A stretch of DNA of 64,000 nt from Immersiella caudata (lineage: Eukaryota > Ascomycota > Sordariomycetes > Sordariales > Lasiosphaeriaceae). Shown here in pieces: positions 1 to 10,386 of this stretch. The stretch covers positions 7,006,001 through 7,070,000 of the forward strand of contig JAULSU010000001.1 in NCBI GenBank assembly GCA_030512335.1, written 5' to 3'. Within the stretch, counting starts at the first letter, position 1, and the number at the start of each line of letters is the position of its first letter. The translations under genes and the position numbers were made by a program. A model generated the notes under the pieces. That model did no database searches. It was not told the origin of the DNA and was given only the letters and a program-made list of their open reading frames with translations.

Positions 1-620
1 CAAAATGCGTTTGGAGTTCCACGCTTGCAGGTTTGGCTCCCCGACCGCGTCGCTCACTGGGCTGTTTGGACTCGTAAAGTGTATGAGGCAACCTCCTGAC
101 TCCAGTTGCCAAGACCACGGTACGCTGTGTTGCGGCACCACCTGGGCTGCTGTGGGCGGCTCGCACGCACGACCCACAGTGCGGGCGGTGGTGGCTCTTT
201 ATCGCCCCTTGCTTTGCCCTCCCCAGCTTCGAATTGATCAGACACCTTCCCAAACCATTCCAGCTCTTGCTTGTTTAAACATTTTCTCAGGACGATTGCC
301 TGTGCAGCTGCTTTGCATTCTTCGTCCCGAAAGCTACACAACAAACGCGACCGCCTCTCTCCCATAACCTCCAACCTCGGACTCTGCCGATTCGGAGCTG
401 TCAGCTGCTTTCGCTGCTACGGTCTGCCTTGGTATCGCTCTGCCTGGCAACCTGCCCACTCCTTGTCCCGCCTCCCGCCTTCCGACCTTCCAAAACCAAC
501 CCCCCGATCGGCTGCACCCGATTTATATCGCCATTCGAGCCAGGCATTCCGCAGCCTTGCAGAACCCCAAAAACCTTCTCCGTAACGAGACTCCCGAGTT
601 AAAAGAGGCATATTTGCATC
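1..620. other. upstream region of the Rac gene
   Basis: No coding sequence that I can support. The stretch just before the Rac start is rich in C and T on the plus strand, as usual for promoters and leaders of filamentous fungi. Open frames here on both strands are short and show no motif. Confidence 0.5.
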
Positions 621-1584
621 ATGGCTGCTCCCGGAGCGGTTCAGTCGCTCAAGGTTCGTGGGGTCCCGTCTTCCGTCGGCATCGACACCGCCAATCCAAA
701 CTCTCCCCGCCACGGCGGGTAGACAAGAATCCTGTTGAGCTAACTTCCGTCCCTAATCCGCAGTGCGTCGTAACAGGCGATGGTGCCGTCGGCAAGGTGA
801 GCGAAAATGCGACAAACGTCCCGTTGGTGAAGTGCACATAATTGACACCTAGTCACGTAGACATGTCTGCTCATCTCTTACACAACAAACGCCTTCCCGG
901 GCGAGTACATCCCCACAGTGTACGTGCAATCTGCCATGCGTTGCGGTCTAACCTCGGCGCCGCTGACAAAAGACCTCGATGCAGCTTCGATAACTACTCG
1001 GCGAGTGTAATGGTCGATGGCAAGCCTATCAGCTTGGGACTTTGGGATACCGCCGGCCAAGAAGACTACGATCGTCTCCGACCCCTATCGTACCCGCAAA
1101 CCGACGTCTTCCTCATCTGTTTTTCGATTGTCAGCCCGCCGTCGTTCGACAACGTCAAGGCCAAGGTCAGCCCGACCGCGACACGTTTTTTTGAGGACAA
1201 GAGCCCAGGTGCTAACATCTGCATAGTGGTATCCCGAGATCGATCATCATGCACCCAATATTCCCATCATCCTGGTCGGCACCAAGCTGGATTTGCGCGA
1301 GGACCCCGAGACCATCAGGAGCCTGGCTGAGAAGAGGATGGCACCTGTGACGTACGAGCAGGCGCTCAGCTGCGCCAAGGAAATCAAGGCGGTCAAGTAC
1401 CTCGAATGCTCTGCCCTGACGCAGAGGAACCTCAAAACCGTTTTCGACGAGGCTATCCGGTAAGGACCGATTCCACGTCCGCCGCTGGAACAAAAATAGG
1501 AAGCTAACTCTGACCAGGGCCGTTCTCAATCCCCGAAGGGAGCCACAGCAGAAGCAGAAGAAGAGCAAGTGCACCATTTTGTAA
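621..1584 (+). CDS. rac1: Rac-type Rho-family small GTPase
   Basis: Six exons: 621-653, 764-796, 861-919, 985-1165, 1227-1459 and 1518-1584, giving 201 residues. The first ATG opens the conserved Rac N-terminus. Visible motifs are the P-loop GDGAVGKT (residues 16-23), the effector region around YIPTVFDNYSA, DTAGQE (63-68), the guanine-specificity motif TKLD and ECSAL. The C-terminus is lysine-rich and ends in CTIL, a CAAX box whose final Leu predicts geranylgeranylation and plasma-membrane anchoring. YPQTDVFLICFS and the LECSALTQ stretch fit Rac better than Cdc42 or Rho1. In filamentous fungi Rac governs hyphal polarity, actin and NADPH-oxidase activation. All five introns are short with GT and AG ends. 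The next gene (Nop6-like) is convergent. Confidence 0.95.
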
Positions 1585-2388
1585 TTCAAACAGGAGTTCA
1601 ACACACTTTCGCTGGTGTCTCACAGGCGGCACGTCAAACAGGGCCAGCATCTACTCGTGCTCTTTTTTCTCCCATTGGCGCCCGACCGAGCTTCTTGGAT
1701 CTGACTTGTCTACATTGCGGCAACATCTCGGTAGATGAGGCGAGCTGGGGGTACCTCGCAACACGGCAGTACAGACGACGAACACCGTCAGCCACCCGCA
1801 AACAACTCAAGTAGCGATAGCGAAGCGCGTTCTCTCGCGTGTCCTATGCTGCTGGCTTCCCCGTCCTATCTCCCCGAGGCGAGGAAGGATTGGCCCGGGA
1901 TTCGGCTTGCGGCTCGAGCTCGAACTAGCTATATCACACACGCACCGCCAGAGTGGCAGAGTTGCATCATCGAACATCCAAGGATATCCCCGGTTTTTCT
2001 TTCCAGTTTTTGTCTCGTTGGCTGTGGTGTAGATATCTTTACGAGCAAGCCTTCTCCGTTGGCGGGGAGTTGTTGAAAGGAAGGGTGTTTAGTGGTTGGC
2101 AGATTTGATGATTACATGGTTGAAATGCGAAGACGTCTGCGTTGTTCATCTAGCATCAAATCTGGTTTTGGTTTTTTGTTCTACAACGTGAAAAGGAAAC
2201 AACACATGCTGGGTGTGAACATGATAACAAGAAATGCCGGATATACCCATTTCCCCCTGCTATACCCGGTATCCATATCTCCAAGTCTATCAAAGAAAGG
2301 GGTGTCTTTCGTAACAGTGCCTGAAATTGTTGGAACGACAGCCAACAGCCAAACTTCCCGGGCCGCCTCTCCTGAATACTTGTTTACA
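1585..2388. other. intergenic region between convergent genes
   Basis: Roughly 0.8 kb between the stop codons of the Rac gene and the minus-strand Nop6-like gene. It should contain both 3' ends. I see no further gene or RNA; the open frames here lack recognisable content. Confidence 0.5.
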
Positions 2389-3762
2389 TTACCTGCGTCC
2401 ACGGAACTTGCCCCCACCGCGGCCGCCGCCATGGCCGCCACGACCTCCGCCCCTTGCGCTGTTCTTGTTGCGGAACTTACCACCGCTTCCATTCCATGTG
2501 CCTTCGGTCTTTGCTAGCTGAGCCGCCGCCTCGTCGCGCTGCTCCTGGGTCTGGTTCTCATGCGGCACGAAGCCAAGACGGCTGGGATGGATCCAGCCGG
2601 CGTCTTGCTGGGACTGGGGCTCTTCCGTGGCCTTCTCCACGGCCTTTTCAAGTTTGGCCTCTTCTTCTTTGGCGAAGCGGTTGTGGCGCTCCTCGTTGAG
2701 CTTCTTGTTCTTGGAGGCGATCTTTTGTTGGCGGTGGGAGGTCTTGCCGCCTCCGCCGGCTCTGGGGGGTTGTTAGTACTTGGATCGGTGGCGCTTACGT
2801 TGAGGTTTGATGCGGGTGAGTGTAATTCTATTTCTGGGCTTGGTATTGATCTTGATGATGATCTTGATAGGATTCTTGCTGGTGGGTGTGGGTGTAGGGG
2901 GCGGTGAGGGTGAAGGTATGGGTGAGACAAGTGGAAAAGGGGGAGAAATGAGAGAGACGCACGTTAGCTCGACGTTGATCTTACGGGGGGCGGATTTGCC
3001 GTTGTCGAACTCTGTGTGGTGGAATTTCTCGAGGCAGGTCTTCATGTGATCGAAGTTTGCAAACTCGATGAAGGCGATGCCGCGCGACTTGGAGGGGTCA
3101 TCGCGCTCAGTGAGAAGTCGCACATGTGTGGGGTGGACTTTTGCGAAGTGCTCCTTGACGGCGTCGGCGGTTGCGGTGAAGGGGAGGTTTCCGACGAAGC
3201 AAATGAAGCGGTTGGCCTTGTTGGATGTGTCGGGGTCGGCGTCCGCATCAGCGGAGGGCTCTTTCTCGTCGTCGCCCTCGTCGACGGCCTTCTTGAACTT
3301 CTTTTCCTTGTCTTTCTTGTCCTTCTTACTGTTCTTACTAGGGGTCTCACGGCCATTTACGACAGGCGCATCGTCGGTTGCACCGTTCTCCATTGCGACA
3401 TCCTCGTCCTCGGAGGCGACACCTTTGCTCTTGGTCTTCTTCTCCTTCTTCTCTTTTTTGTCCTTCTTCTCCTTCTTGCTCCTCTTCTTCTCCTTGGTAT
3501 TCTCTTCCTCCTCCTCTTCCACTTCCTTGTTCTTCTTCTCCTTCTTTTCCTTCTTCTCCTTCCTACCGTCCTTGTCCTTCTTCTTCTCCTTCTTGTCCTT
3601 CTTGCTGGGGGTGTCGCTCTTGGTGACCTCGGCCTTTCCGCTCTCATCAATCTTGCTCTTCTTTACAATCGGCGCAGTCTGTTCGCCATTGACAAAGTCG
3701 CCAGGCTCAGCGGCATCCTCTTCTGCGGCGCGCGACCTCTTCTTGGAAGAAGATTTTCCCAT
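2389..3762 (-). CDS. nop6: Nop6-like nucleolar RRM protein
   Basis: Two exons, 3762-2963 and 2761-2389, joined across a 201-bp intron with a gtactaac-like branch site; 390 residues. Residues about 1-180 are a very lysine/glutamate-rich, low-complexity nucleolar-type segment. One RRM follows at about 185-266, with RNP2-like ICFVGNLP and RNP1-like SRGIAFIEF. The C-terminal part, after the intron, has a coiled basic/acidic helix (NKKLNEERHNRF), a conserved GWIHPSRLGF motif and an RGG-rich tail. This layout matches budding-yeast Nop6, an RNA-binding factor of early small-subunit ribosome assembly. The reverse complement of the Lys/Glu-rich segment gives long false open frames on the plus strand. 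Assignment as Nop6 is by domain order, not by alignment. Confidence 0.85.
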
Positions 3763-4695
3763 GTTGAGATCGGCTTAGGGCTTGGTGATTGAGGTGAGGT
3801 GAGCGCAAAACAAGTAATGACAAAGTATGCGCCAAAAACCCTGCTAGTGTATCCGGGGAGAATAAGAAAGCAGAAGAAAGCAGCAAATTTGCGATTTGCT
3901 GCAAAAATTGGCGGGCGCGAAAGCAAAAACACACCACGGCAATGGGAACTTTTTTTTTAATGCCGTTTTGCGGAAAGGCGGGGAGTCGGCGGCGGTGGGG
4001 CAGGAACCTTCCCTGCAAGCGCATCCGTTCGAGCCTCAGTCTCCACCATCACGTCGGCCTCCATGGCACTAATGCAACCCGTTCGGCGGCCACCCGTTGC
4101 CCAAAATCAACCGAGAGATTGCAACACCGGCACAGTGACTACCGTGCTACCCACCAGGCGGGAGCCCCGCGCCGACCCGAAAAAGGCGTTCTTGAAATGC
4201 AAATACGCATTCGAATATTTATACCCTCTGGCCCGACAAGCGTCACCCCCTTGGAAATGCAGACTTTCGACCAAGGGGTTCAAGGTAAGACAGAACCTAA
4301 TGTCAAATTCACTTCTCCCACCACGGAGGCGGGTGTGCAGTCCACAAGCACGGTGGTATATCTGTCAAAGCTCCTGTTTCAAAGGAATGTGGATATTCGG
4401 GTACTCGCTTGACCAGTTATCTCAATAAACACAGCTTAAAGATCGTCGACTCTTCCTCAGAGAGCTAAGCAGGCAAACCACCCGTCAGATCCGAGAAAAG
4501 GGATTGAGGGATGGCCAGAAGGAGTGTCCGAACTGTGAAAAGCACAAAACTGCCCACCAACCGCAACACTAAACCACTCTCCGTCGGTTACTCCAATCTG
4601 GGTTCGCGCACCCGCTGCTGCCGACACTCTTCCACATCTGAACGTCTCGATAATCTTACAAACAAAAGAAACTTCCTTCGACATCGCTTGGATAT
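3763..4695. other. intergenic region upstream of the Nop6-like gene
   Basis: It contains the Nop6-like promoter (minus strand, near 3763-3960, with runs of A/T) and the 3' side of the membrane-protein gene that ends at 4696. Reading frames between 3942 and 4428 are overlapping and motif-free, so I do not call them genes. Confidence 0.45.
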
Positions 4696-5924
4696 TCAGA
4701 CTTGGTTGTTGGTCTTCTTCACCTCCTCGTCCTCATACGCAGGGGGCGCCTCCACGTCATCCATGAGCGCCTGCTTCTCCTCGATAACTGCTGGAGCCAT
4801 CTGGATCGACTTGCGGGAGTGGTGGCGGCGGTGGTGGTGATGATGATGGTGGCTGGGACGGCGGACAAAGGTCCTCCATGCAGACACGATCAATGTTCCA
4901 ACAACCATGCCGATCCTATCGAACCGTCAGCATTCAGAACAACAGGAGACAAGGATACAACTTACAGGCTGACGCTCACACCAGCAACGATTCCAATAAG
5001 GACCGGCAGGATAATGTGCGCCGCGATGTTCTTGAACAGGCGGCCCCAGCTGCGCTCCGGTGCTTTATTCATATGACGGGCCGGCTCGCTGGGTGAAGGA
5101 GGCAACTCCATATGCTCTGGGGAGAGAGCAGCATCCGGCTTTTGGCCGTGGCAGGGCCCCTTAGAGCCAAAGATGGACGCCATCCACTTGCAGAGAAGAG
5201 TGGTGCACTCCTCTGATGTCGGAGGCGCAACGGCGGCGGGTTCTTGCTCCACTTTCTCGACTTTCCCAATCATCAGGCGACCACTGGGGTCCTTGATAAG
5301 CTTGACTTGCAGCTCAGGGATTCCGTTGATAAACTCCCCTCCGACTTCGATAATCTTCAAGTCGACCTCGAGAAGCTCCAGTTCGCTACCAGCATCCTTG
5401 ACCAAGGCACCGCTCGAGAGAGTAAAGCCAAGAGGTTGAGGCTGTGGGCCCTTGCGGCCGAATGGACCTCCGGGTCTGCGGTGGTGGCCGTGTTCCTCGC
5501 CGTCCTTGTGATGCCCCCATTTGCCCCATGGGGGCCCCCATTTTCCTCGGCCCTTGGCACCCCACGGAGGGTTATCCAGAAGAGGGGTCGCGCTGAAGAC
5601 TTCGTGAAGGGGGTCTGGATTGGGATAGAGCTCGAAACCGTTGGCGAGAAGACGGTCAACGCCTTCAGGGTGGTGTTCAACGCTGAAAGTGATGTCGAGA
5701 TGATGCGGCTTATCCTCCATGAACTTGGGCACGCGATGGCCGTGAATGATGACCGGACAGCCCGGGCAATTGACCTTGACGTCTACACTCTCGACTCCAT
5801 CGTCAGGCACGGTTACGAGCGGACCCACGAGGTTGAGGTCGACTTTCTCGATCGTCGGGGGCAGAAGGAACGCGTTGGTTGATGCGGCGAGCAAGCCAGC
5901 CGCAGCGACGCCAGGCTTCACCAT
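4696..5924 (-). CDS. secreted/single-pass fungal membrane protein, possibly DUF7728-like
   Basis: Two exons, 5924-4966 and 4915-4696, with a 50-bp intron; 392 residues. I start at MVKPGVAAAGLLAAS rather than the longer in-frame leader, because this gives a clean signal peptide and a good ATG context (gcaaccATGG). After the signal comes a luminal/extracellular domain with a CPGCP motif, a low-complexity Gly/Pro/Trp/His segment, and a Cys-containing stretch (CTTLLCKW). A hydrophobic helix straddles the splice site (LPVLIGIVAGVSVSL then IGMVVGTLIVSAW). The short cytosolic tail is histidine- and arginine-rich and carries a PPAYEDEE motif, of the PPxY type bound by WW domains of Nedd4/Rsp5 ligases. 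The family label is from memory and tentative; function unknown. Confidence 0.75.
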
Positions 5925-7648
5925 GGTTGCGGTTGGTAGTGGACGTAATGCAGTGTGGTGTGTTAGGAAATCGTTAGAGGTAAGGAAAGTCAGTATTCGC
6001 AAGATGGACCAGCCAGAAGTTCGAGTTCAATTTGAAGATGGTTAGGTGTTGTAGTTTGGGTTGTCAGAGGTAAGATGAGGTGGTCGTCACCCTTTCAGGC
6101 CATGTTAGTAATACGCCAGGCACACCGAGCGTGCCGGACTCGGTGGCGCCAGAACAAGGGTCCAACGACGACGTAATTGTTGCCTCAGGCAGCAATACAC
6201 CCCTGCCACCTGTTGCACCTTCCCCACTCCAGGCTGTCGATCCACACACCTTGTCACTCCCCTCCCCGACCAGCAGACCAGGCTCAGTAGCGCTCCAGAA
6301 GTAGTGTACGGTTTCTTCGACTACCAGTTCCTCTCGACGGCTACGCTTTTCGCGAAGCCCTCCAACAGTGCAGCAGCGCTGGTACCATCGCCATCCCCGA
6401 ACTTCATCACGTTATGTCCCAGCTCACTTTCCCAACGGGCCCACCCGATCCCATCCTTCGAACCGTACCCCTTTCTTTCACCCACCCACTCGCAGATTCC
6501 AGAAGGGGCTCCCCCCGTCCCCGTGATCAGACCCCAAAAATTGGCTACCTGCATTCCCTCCTTCTAAGCAGACAACCCTGGGCAGCTAATACGAGGCCTG
6601 AATAAAACAACAAAGACCGTCAATATGCCTCACTTTCTCAGGCACTCGCCCGCCCCGAGCGGTCGATACTGATCCTGATACTGCCAAGTCCGCATCACGC
6701 GCCTCGCCTCAGCGCCCACGGAAGTGGAACAAACCGCGGCCCTGGCCCTTGTCTGACATGAGACAAGACACTCCAATTCTGGGTCAAGCGATTCCGACAG
6801 TGAAAAGGCCCCATAATATCATGTAAATGCGATGCGCAAGAACATCCTACCCTGTACAGGCACTGTCAGTACACTACAAACTCAAATAAAACACAAATTC
6901 AGCATGCATTGTGTTTGAAGCATCACCTCTTCCCTCTCGCAGCCACATACGCCCCCTACGTAAATACATAACTGAGTCTCACTTCGTGTCCTGCACACGC
7001 GGGCCAGTATCCAAGCAGAGCCACAAACATGAGACAGGCTTGGCTTCCAAAACGGAAGTCCTCGGTAACCCGAGAGCAGTTTTAGAATAGTTCGTTATGA
7101 ATCGATGGCTGGAGCCGCATCTACACGAACATGTCCCGAAATTTATTCCGATGCCACCGCCCTATCAACACCTCGAGTCACTTGGCACTCAGACTTTGAA
7201 CCCATTGTGAACATTAAACCGTCTGATTTCTCAGCATGGTATATACCTATGGCCAACTACCTTAACCCCAACCAATAACCCGTCCCATCCGGGAAGGCAA
7301 CTCCATCGCTTGTCCCCATCCTCTTCCGTCTTGTAACTAGTAGTGATGTATCCTTTCTTTTGCGACGATGAATGCAAATATTCAGACAATGTGACAACTC
7401 CGAGAAGGCTTCCAGCTTCCGAAAGTTCCAACTACTGGTACAACATGTAACACCAACTCCTCCGTCCAAAATCATCGCCCGCCAAAATGTGGATAAGGAA
7501 CGTTTCTATGTCTCGTCCAGCGTCCTGTTGAGTTCAATTCGAGTATCTCGACGTCGGTCCCTCGTTACAGCAAAAAGATGTGTCGTGCCTGACTTGTCCT
7601 TATTTTATTTCCCCCATTGTGTCTTCTGTTCCCATGGAATGCAACCCA
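5925..7648. other. intergenic region
   Basis: About 1.7 kb between the start of one minus-strand gene and the stop of the next. The 6080-6600 part is C-rich and probably promoter and leader. 6600-7650 is less GC-rich. I see no supported gene, tRNA or repeat. Confidence 0.4.
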
Positions 7649-10386
7649 TCACCTGTGACGGAGCAGATGTGGAAACGGTACGGCCGTTGGGCCTCGAGCC
7701 TTCACCGCAGGCTTCTTCCCGATCTTTTCGTCGCTTTTGGTATCGATCGTGAAATCGACCAGGTCGACCGAGTTTCCGTTGCCGAGCGTGACGTTACGAG
7801 CTCTTTCAACGCTGACGCCCCCTCTCTCCTGGTTTGCGGAGGTGAAGAATTGCTGGAGAGTAGCTTGACCCGTCTTTGCGTCGTTCAAGTTCTCCTCCTG
7901 CAGAATGAACAGTACCGCCACTCGCGCAAAATCAAGAACCTCTTCTGAAACAATAAAAGATGCCGATGGGGCTGGAACTGGTGTGCCCGACACCGTCGTC
8001 ATCATGGTGCTTGTCGACGTTGGGGTCGACCTGCTCAACGTCACGGTCGTTGCGAAGATTACCGTCCCCGAATTCGGAGCGGTGATGATGGTAGTGAACC
8101 CCCCCGAATCCCCAGTACCAACATTCCCTACGGCATTACTCGCCCCTGCACGCTGGCTGCTCGTAGTTGTCATCGGCACACCCATGGAATCGAGTGTGAC
8201 CGTCGTAAACTGTCCAACCATGACGGTCACCGTTGTGAAAACAACGCCATTGACGGCGGCGCCAAGAGCGGCGGCTGGAACGGCAGCCTGACGGGTTGAC
8301 TCTCCGTCAAAAGTGACAAGGGCATTCATTGCTGAGCAGCTGAGGTTTCCTGCGTTGAGTTTTGCCAGTATATCGGTACTGGACAGAGGAATCGAAAAGT
8401 TCCTCTCGGATTGTTGAAGGAGCCGGGGAATGGCGCTGCCAACTGTGACGTCGTTGATGTTTGTCTCGCCCGTTAAAGAAATCGTCGTGCACCCTGACGC
8501 GTCGGACAGGCTGCAGTCGAAGCCAGTAAACCCGTTCGTGCAGATACACGAACAGGAGCCCTGGTTGATGACATTGGTACCGCCGTTTGCGCAATCCAGT
8601 TGTGTCTCGCATTGTTGCAATGCAGCTTGCGCCTCTCGATCGACTCTCTGTCTGCGGATTACGAAGAACTCAACCGGGATGACGACCGCCGCAGCAACGA
8701 GGAGGATGACCACAACCAGAACTACCATGAAGCCCCACAAAGGCAAACCACAGCATCTGCGGCCTCTCTTTCCTTGACCTTCCGATGAGGCGTTTGAGCC
8801 GGAGCGAGCAGCGTTCGCCTCCTCCGACGTGTTGGGCGTCCGGCTTGCTCCCAGGGGAAGCGGCCAAGATTGTATTTGCTGTCGAACACTGTCACGCCAA
8901 CTGCGTCTCGTAGGAACTGCGGCAGCTTGTGCGGGTGGCGGGAAAGCTGCAAGCATATCAGAGAATCCAGATCGGTGCTTCTCTCCATCGACTGCAAACA
9001 AGTTAGCATTAGCTTATCGATATATCCAAGGCGGCGCTCACAAGACATGGCCCTGCTATCGCCATCATAGTCCAAATCATCAAATCGGCTAGCTGGCCTT
9101 CGGCCCTTTTCTAGGCTGGCAGCAAGTCTAGTTGCGCGACGAATCAAATCGGGCAGGCTTGTGAGACTGCCTCTCGACTCAGCCCTCGCGACAGCATCAA
9201 TATCGAGCTTGGGCGGTCTCCTGATTGCGGAAAGTCGACTGAAGGCCCGGGAGCCGGCCGGAGGCTGTGGTGGTGGTGAAGGCGAAGCTGGTGGATCGGA
9301 TGCGCTTGCAGATGAATAGGCATTTAACATGGCGTCTGGGGTAATCGATGCCCCAGGAGCAGCAACATTTGCAACTCTAGGGATCGAACTCGAAGAGCTC
9401 GAGTTATCGATATATCCAGTACCGTCTCTGAAGGGCTCGTTTTGAACCGGTGTCGGGCGCGGCCTTTGGCTCGGGATTTCTTCTTCCTGGGCACGAGGCA
9501 TGGTAGAGCTGACCAGCGTCGGTTTCGCCCTTTTACCTACGCTCGCACTCCTCACCAGCCGGCTCTCCTCCTCGTCGTCCTCAACCGACTGTCCTTCCTC
9601 TGCTATTGTGTCGTCGTAAAAATCAGGGTAGTTGGGGCTGGGACCCGGCGATGGTGAGCCCCAGCTATCCGGCATCGCTGCACTGGATGCATATGAAGCA
9701 TGAGATCGTGTCCTGGGGCTCTCTTCAGGAATTGGCGAGACGTATGAGGCATTAGAATAAAAGGATGACGCGCCGCGCCTGGCTGATGGCGGTGGACCGA
9801 GATTGACGCTGCGCCGCGGGGGTCCTGGGGGAATCTGGGCTGGTAGAGGAAAGTCGGGTATCGTGCCAACGGAGGAGAGAGTAGAGGGTCGTGATGTCGG
9901 CGTCTCCGGCACTGAGTGCAACTCTTGGCCAAGAGATTCCCTCCCGGTTGGTGGCATGTACTGAAAGGATGGCGTCATGTCCTGAACTTTTGAGCCGTCC
10001 AATATTGACGGCACCCTGCTCGGCCGCGGAGGGCGTTGAGGCGGCTGCGACCTGCCTGGCGGAGGTTGGTAAGGGGCTGCATTCGGACCCGCGGCTCCCC
10101 CTAGTGGCATTTGCAAGGGCCATTGCGGAATCTGTGTCGGTCTCGAGATCGCAACTCCAATTTGGCCATCTCTTGTCTGCAGTCCCGGCGGTGGCGGAGG
10201 CCGCGGGATCCTCGACTGCCCGCCCATGGGGCCTGGAGGCATCTGTCGAGACATCGACGGCCGGGCTATCTGCGGTTCCTCGTCCATGCTGCCTGGCAAA
10301 CCCCCTCCCATCGCGCGTTCCCTAGCTGCCCTAACGGATCCCATCGGCGGCGGTCGGTCCATATCTCTCCCATCCTGGTAACTCAT
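7649..10386 (-). CDS. EGF-domain single-pass membrane protein with long disordered cytosolic tail
   Basis: Two exons, 10386-9042 and 8991-7649, with a 50-bp intron whose joining restores one frame; 895 residues. Residues 1 to about 530 are proline/serine-rich and disordered (polyproline, PRPPPPPG, acidic patches) with one helical basic stretch (LPDLIRRATRLAASLEKGRRP). A strong transmembrane helix lies at about 534-558, preceded by RGRRCCGLPLWG. Just outside is one EGF-like module at about 576-608 (C-x5-C...C-x-C-x-C...G-x-x-G-x-x-C). A Thr/Ser/Val-rich ectodomain follows with many predicted glycosylation sites. There is no signal peptide, so the protein would be type II with the C-terminus outside. 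Similar proteins are widespread and uncharacterised in Pezizomycotina. A sensor or wall-linked role is only inference. Confidence 0.85.

Noticed and set aside
3016..3792. Plus-strand Leu/Ser/Phe-rich frames of 236-258 codons
   Set aside because: Antisense shadow of the Lys/Glu-rich part of the Nop6-like gene; Lys and Glu codons read as Phe, Leu and Ser on the other strand.
5244..5882. A 212-codon plus-strand frame containing HELGHA, a zinc-protease-like string
   Set aside because: It is antisense to a well supported two-exon membrane-protein gene; the surrounding sequence shows no metalloprotease fold, so the string is accidental.
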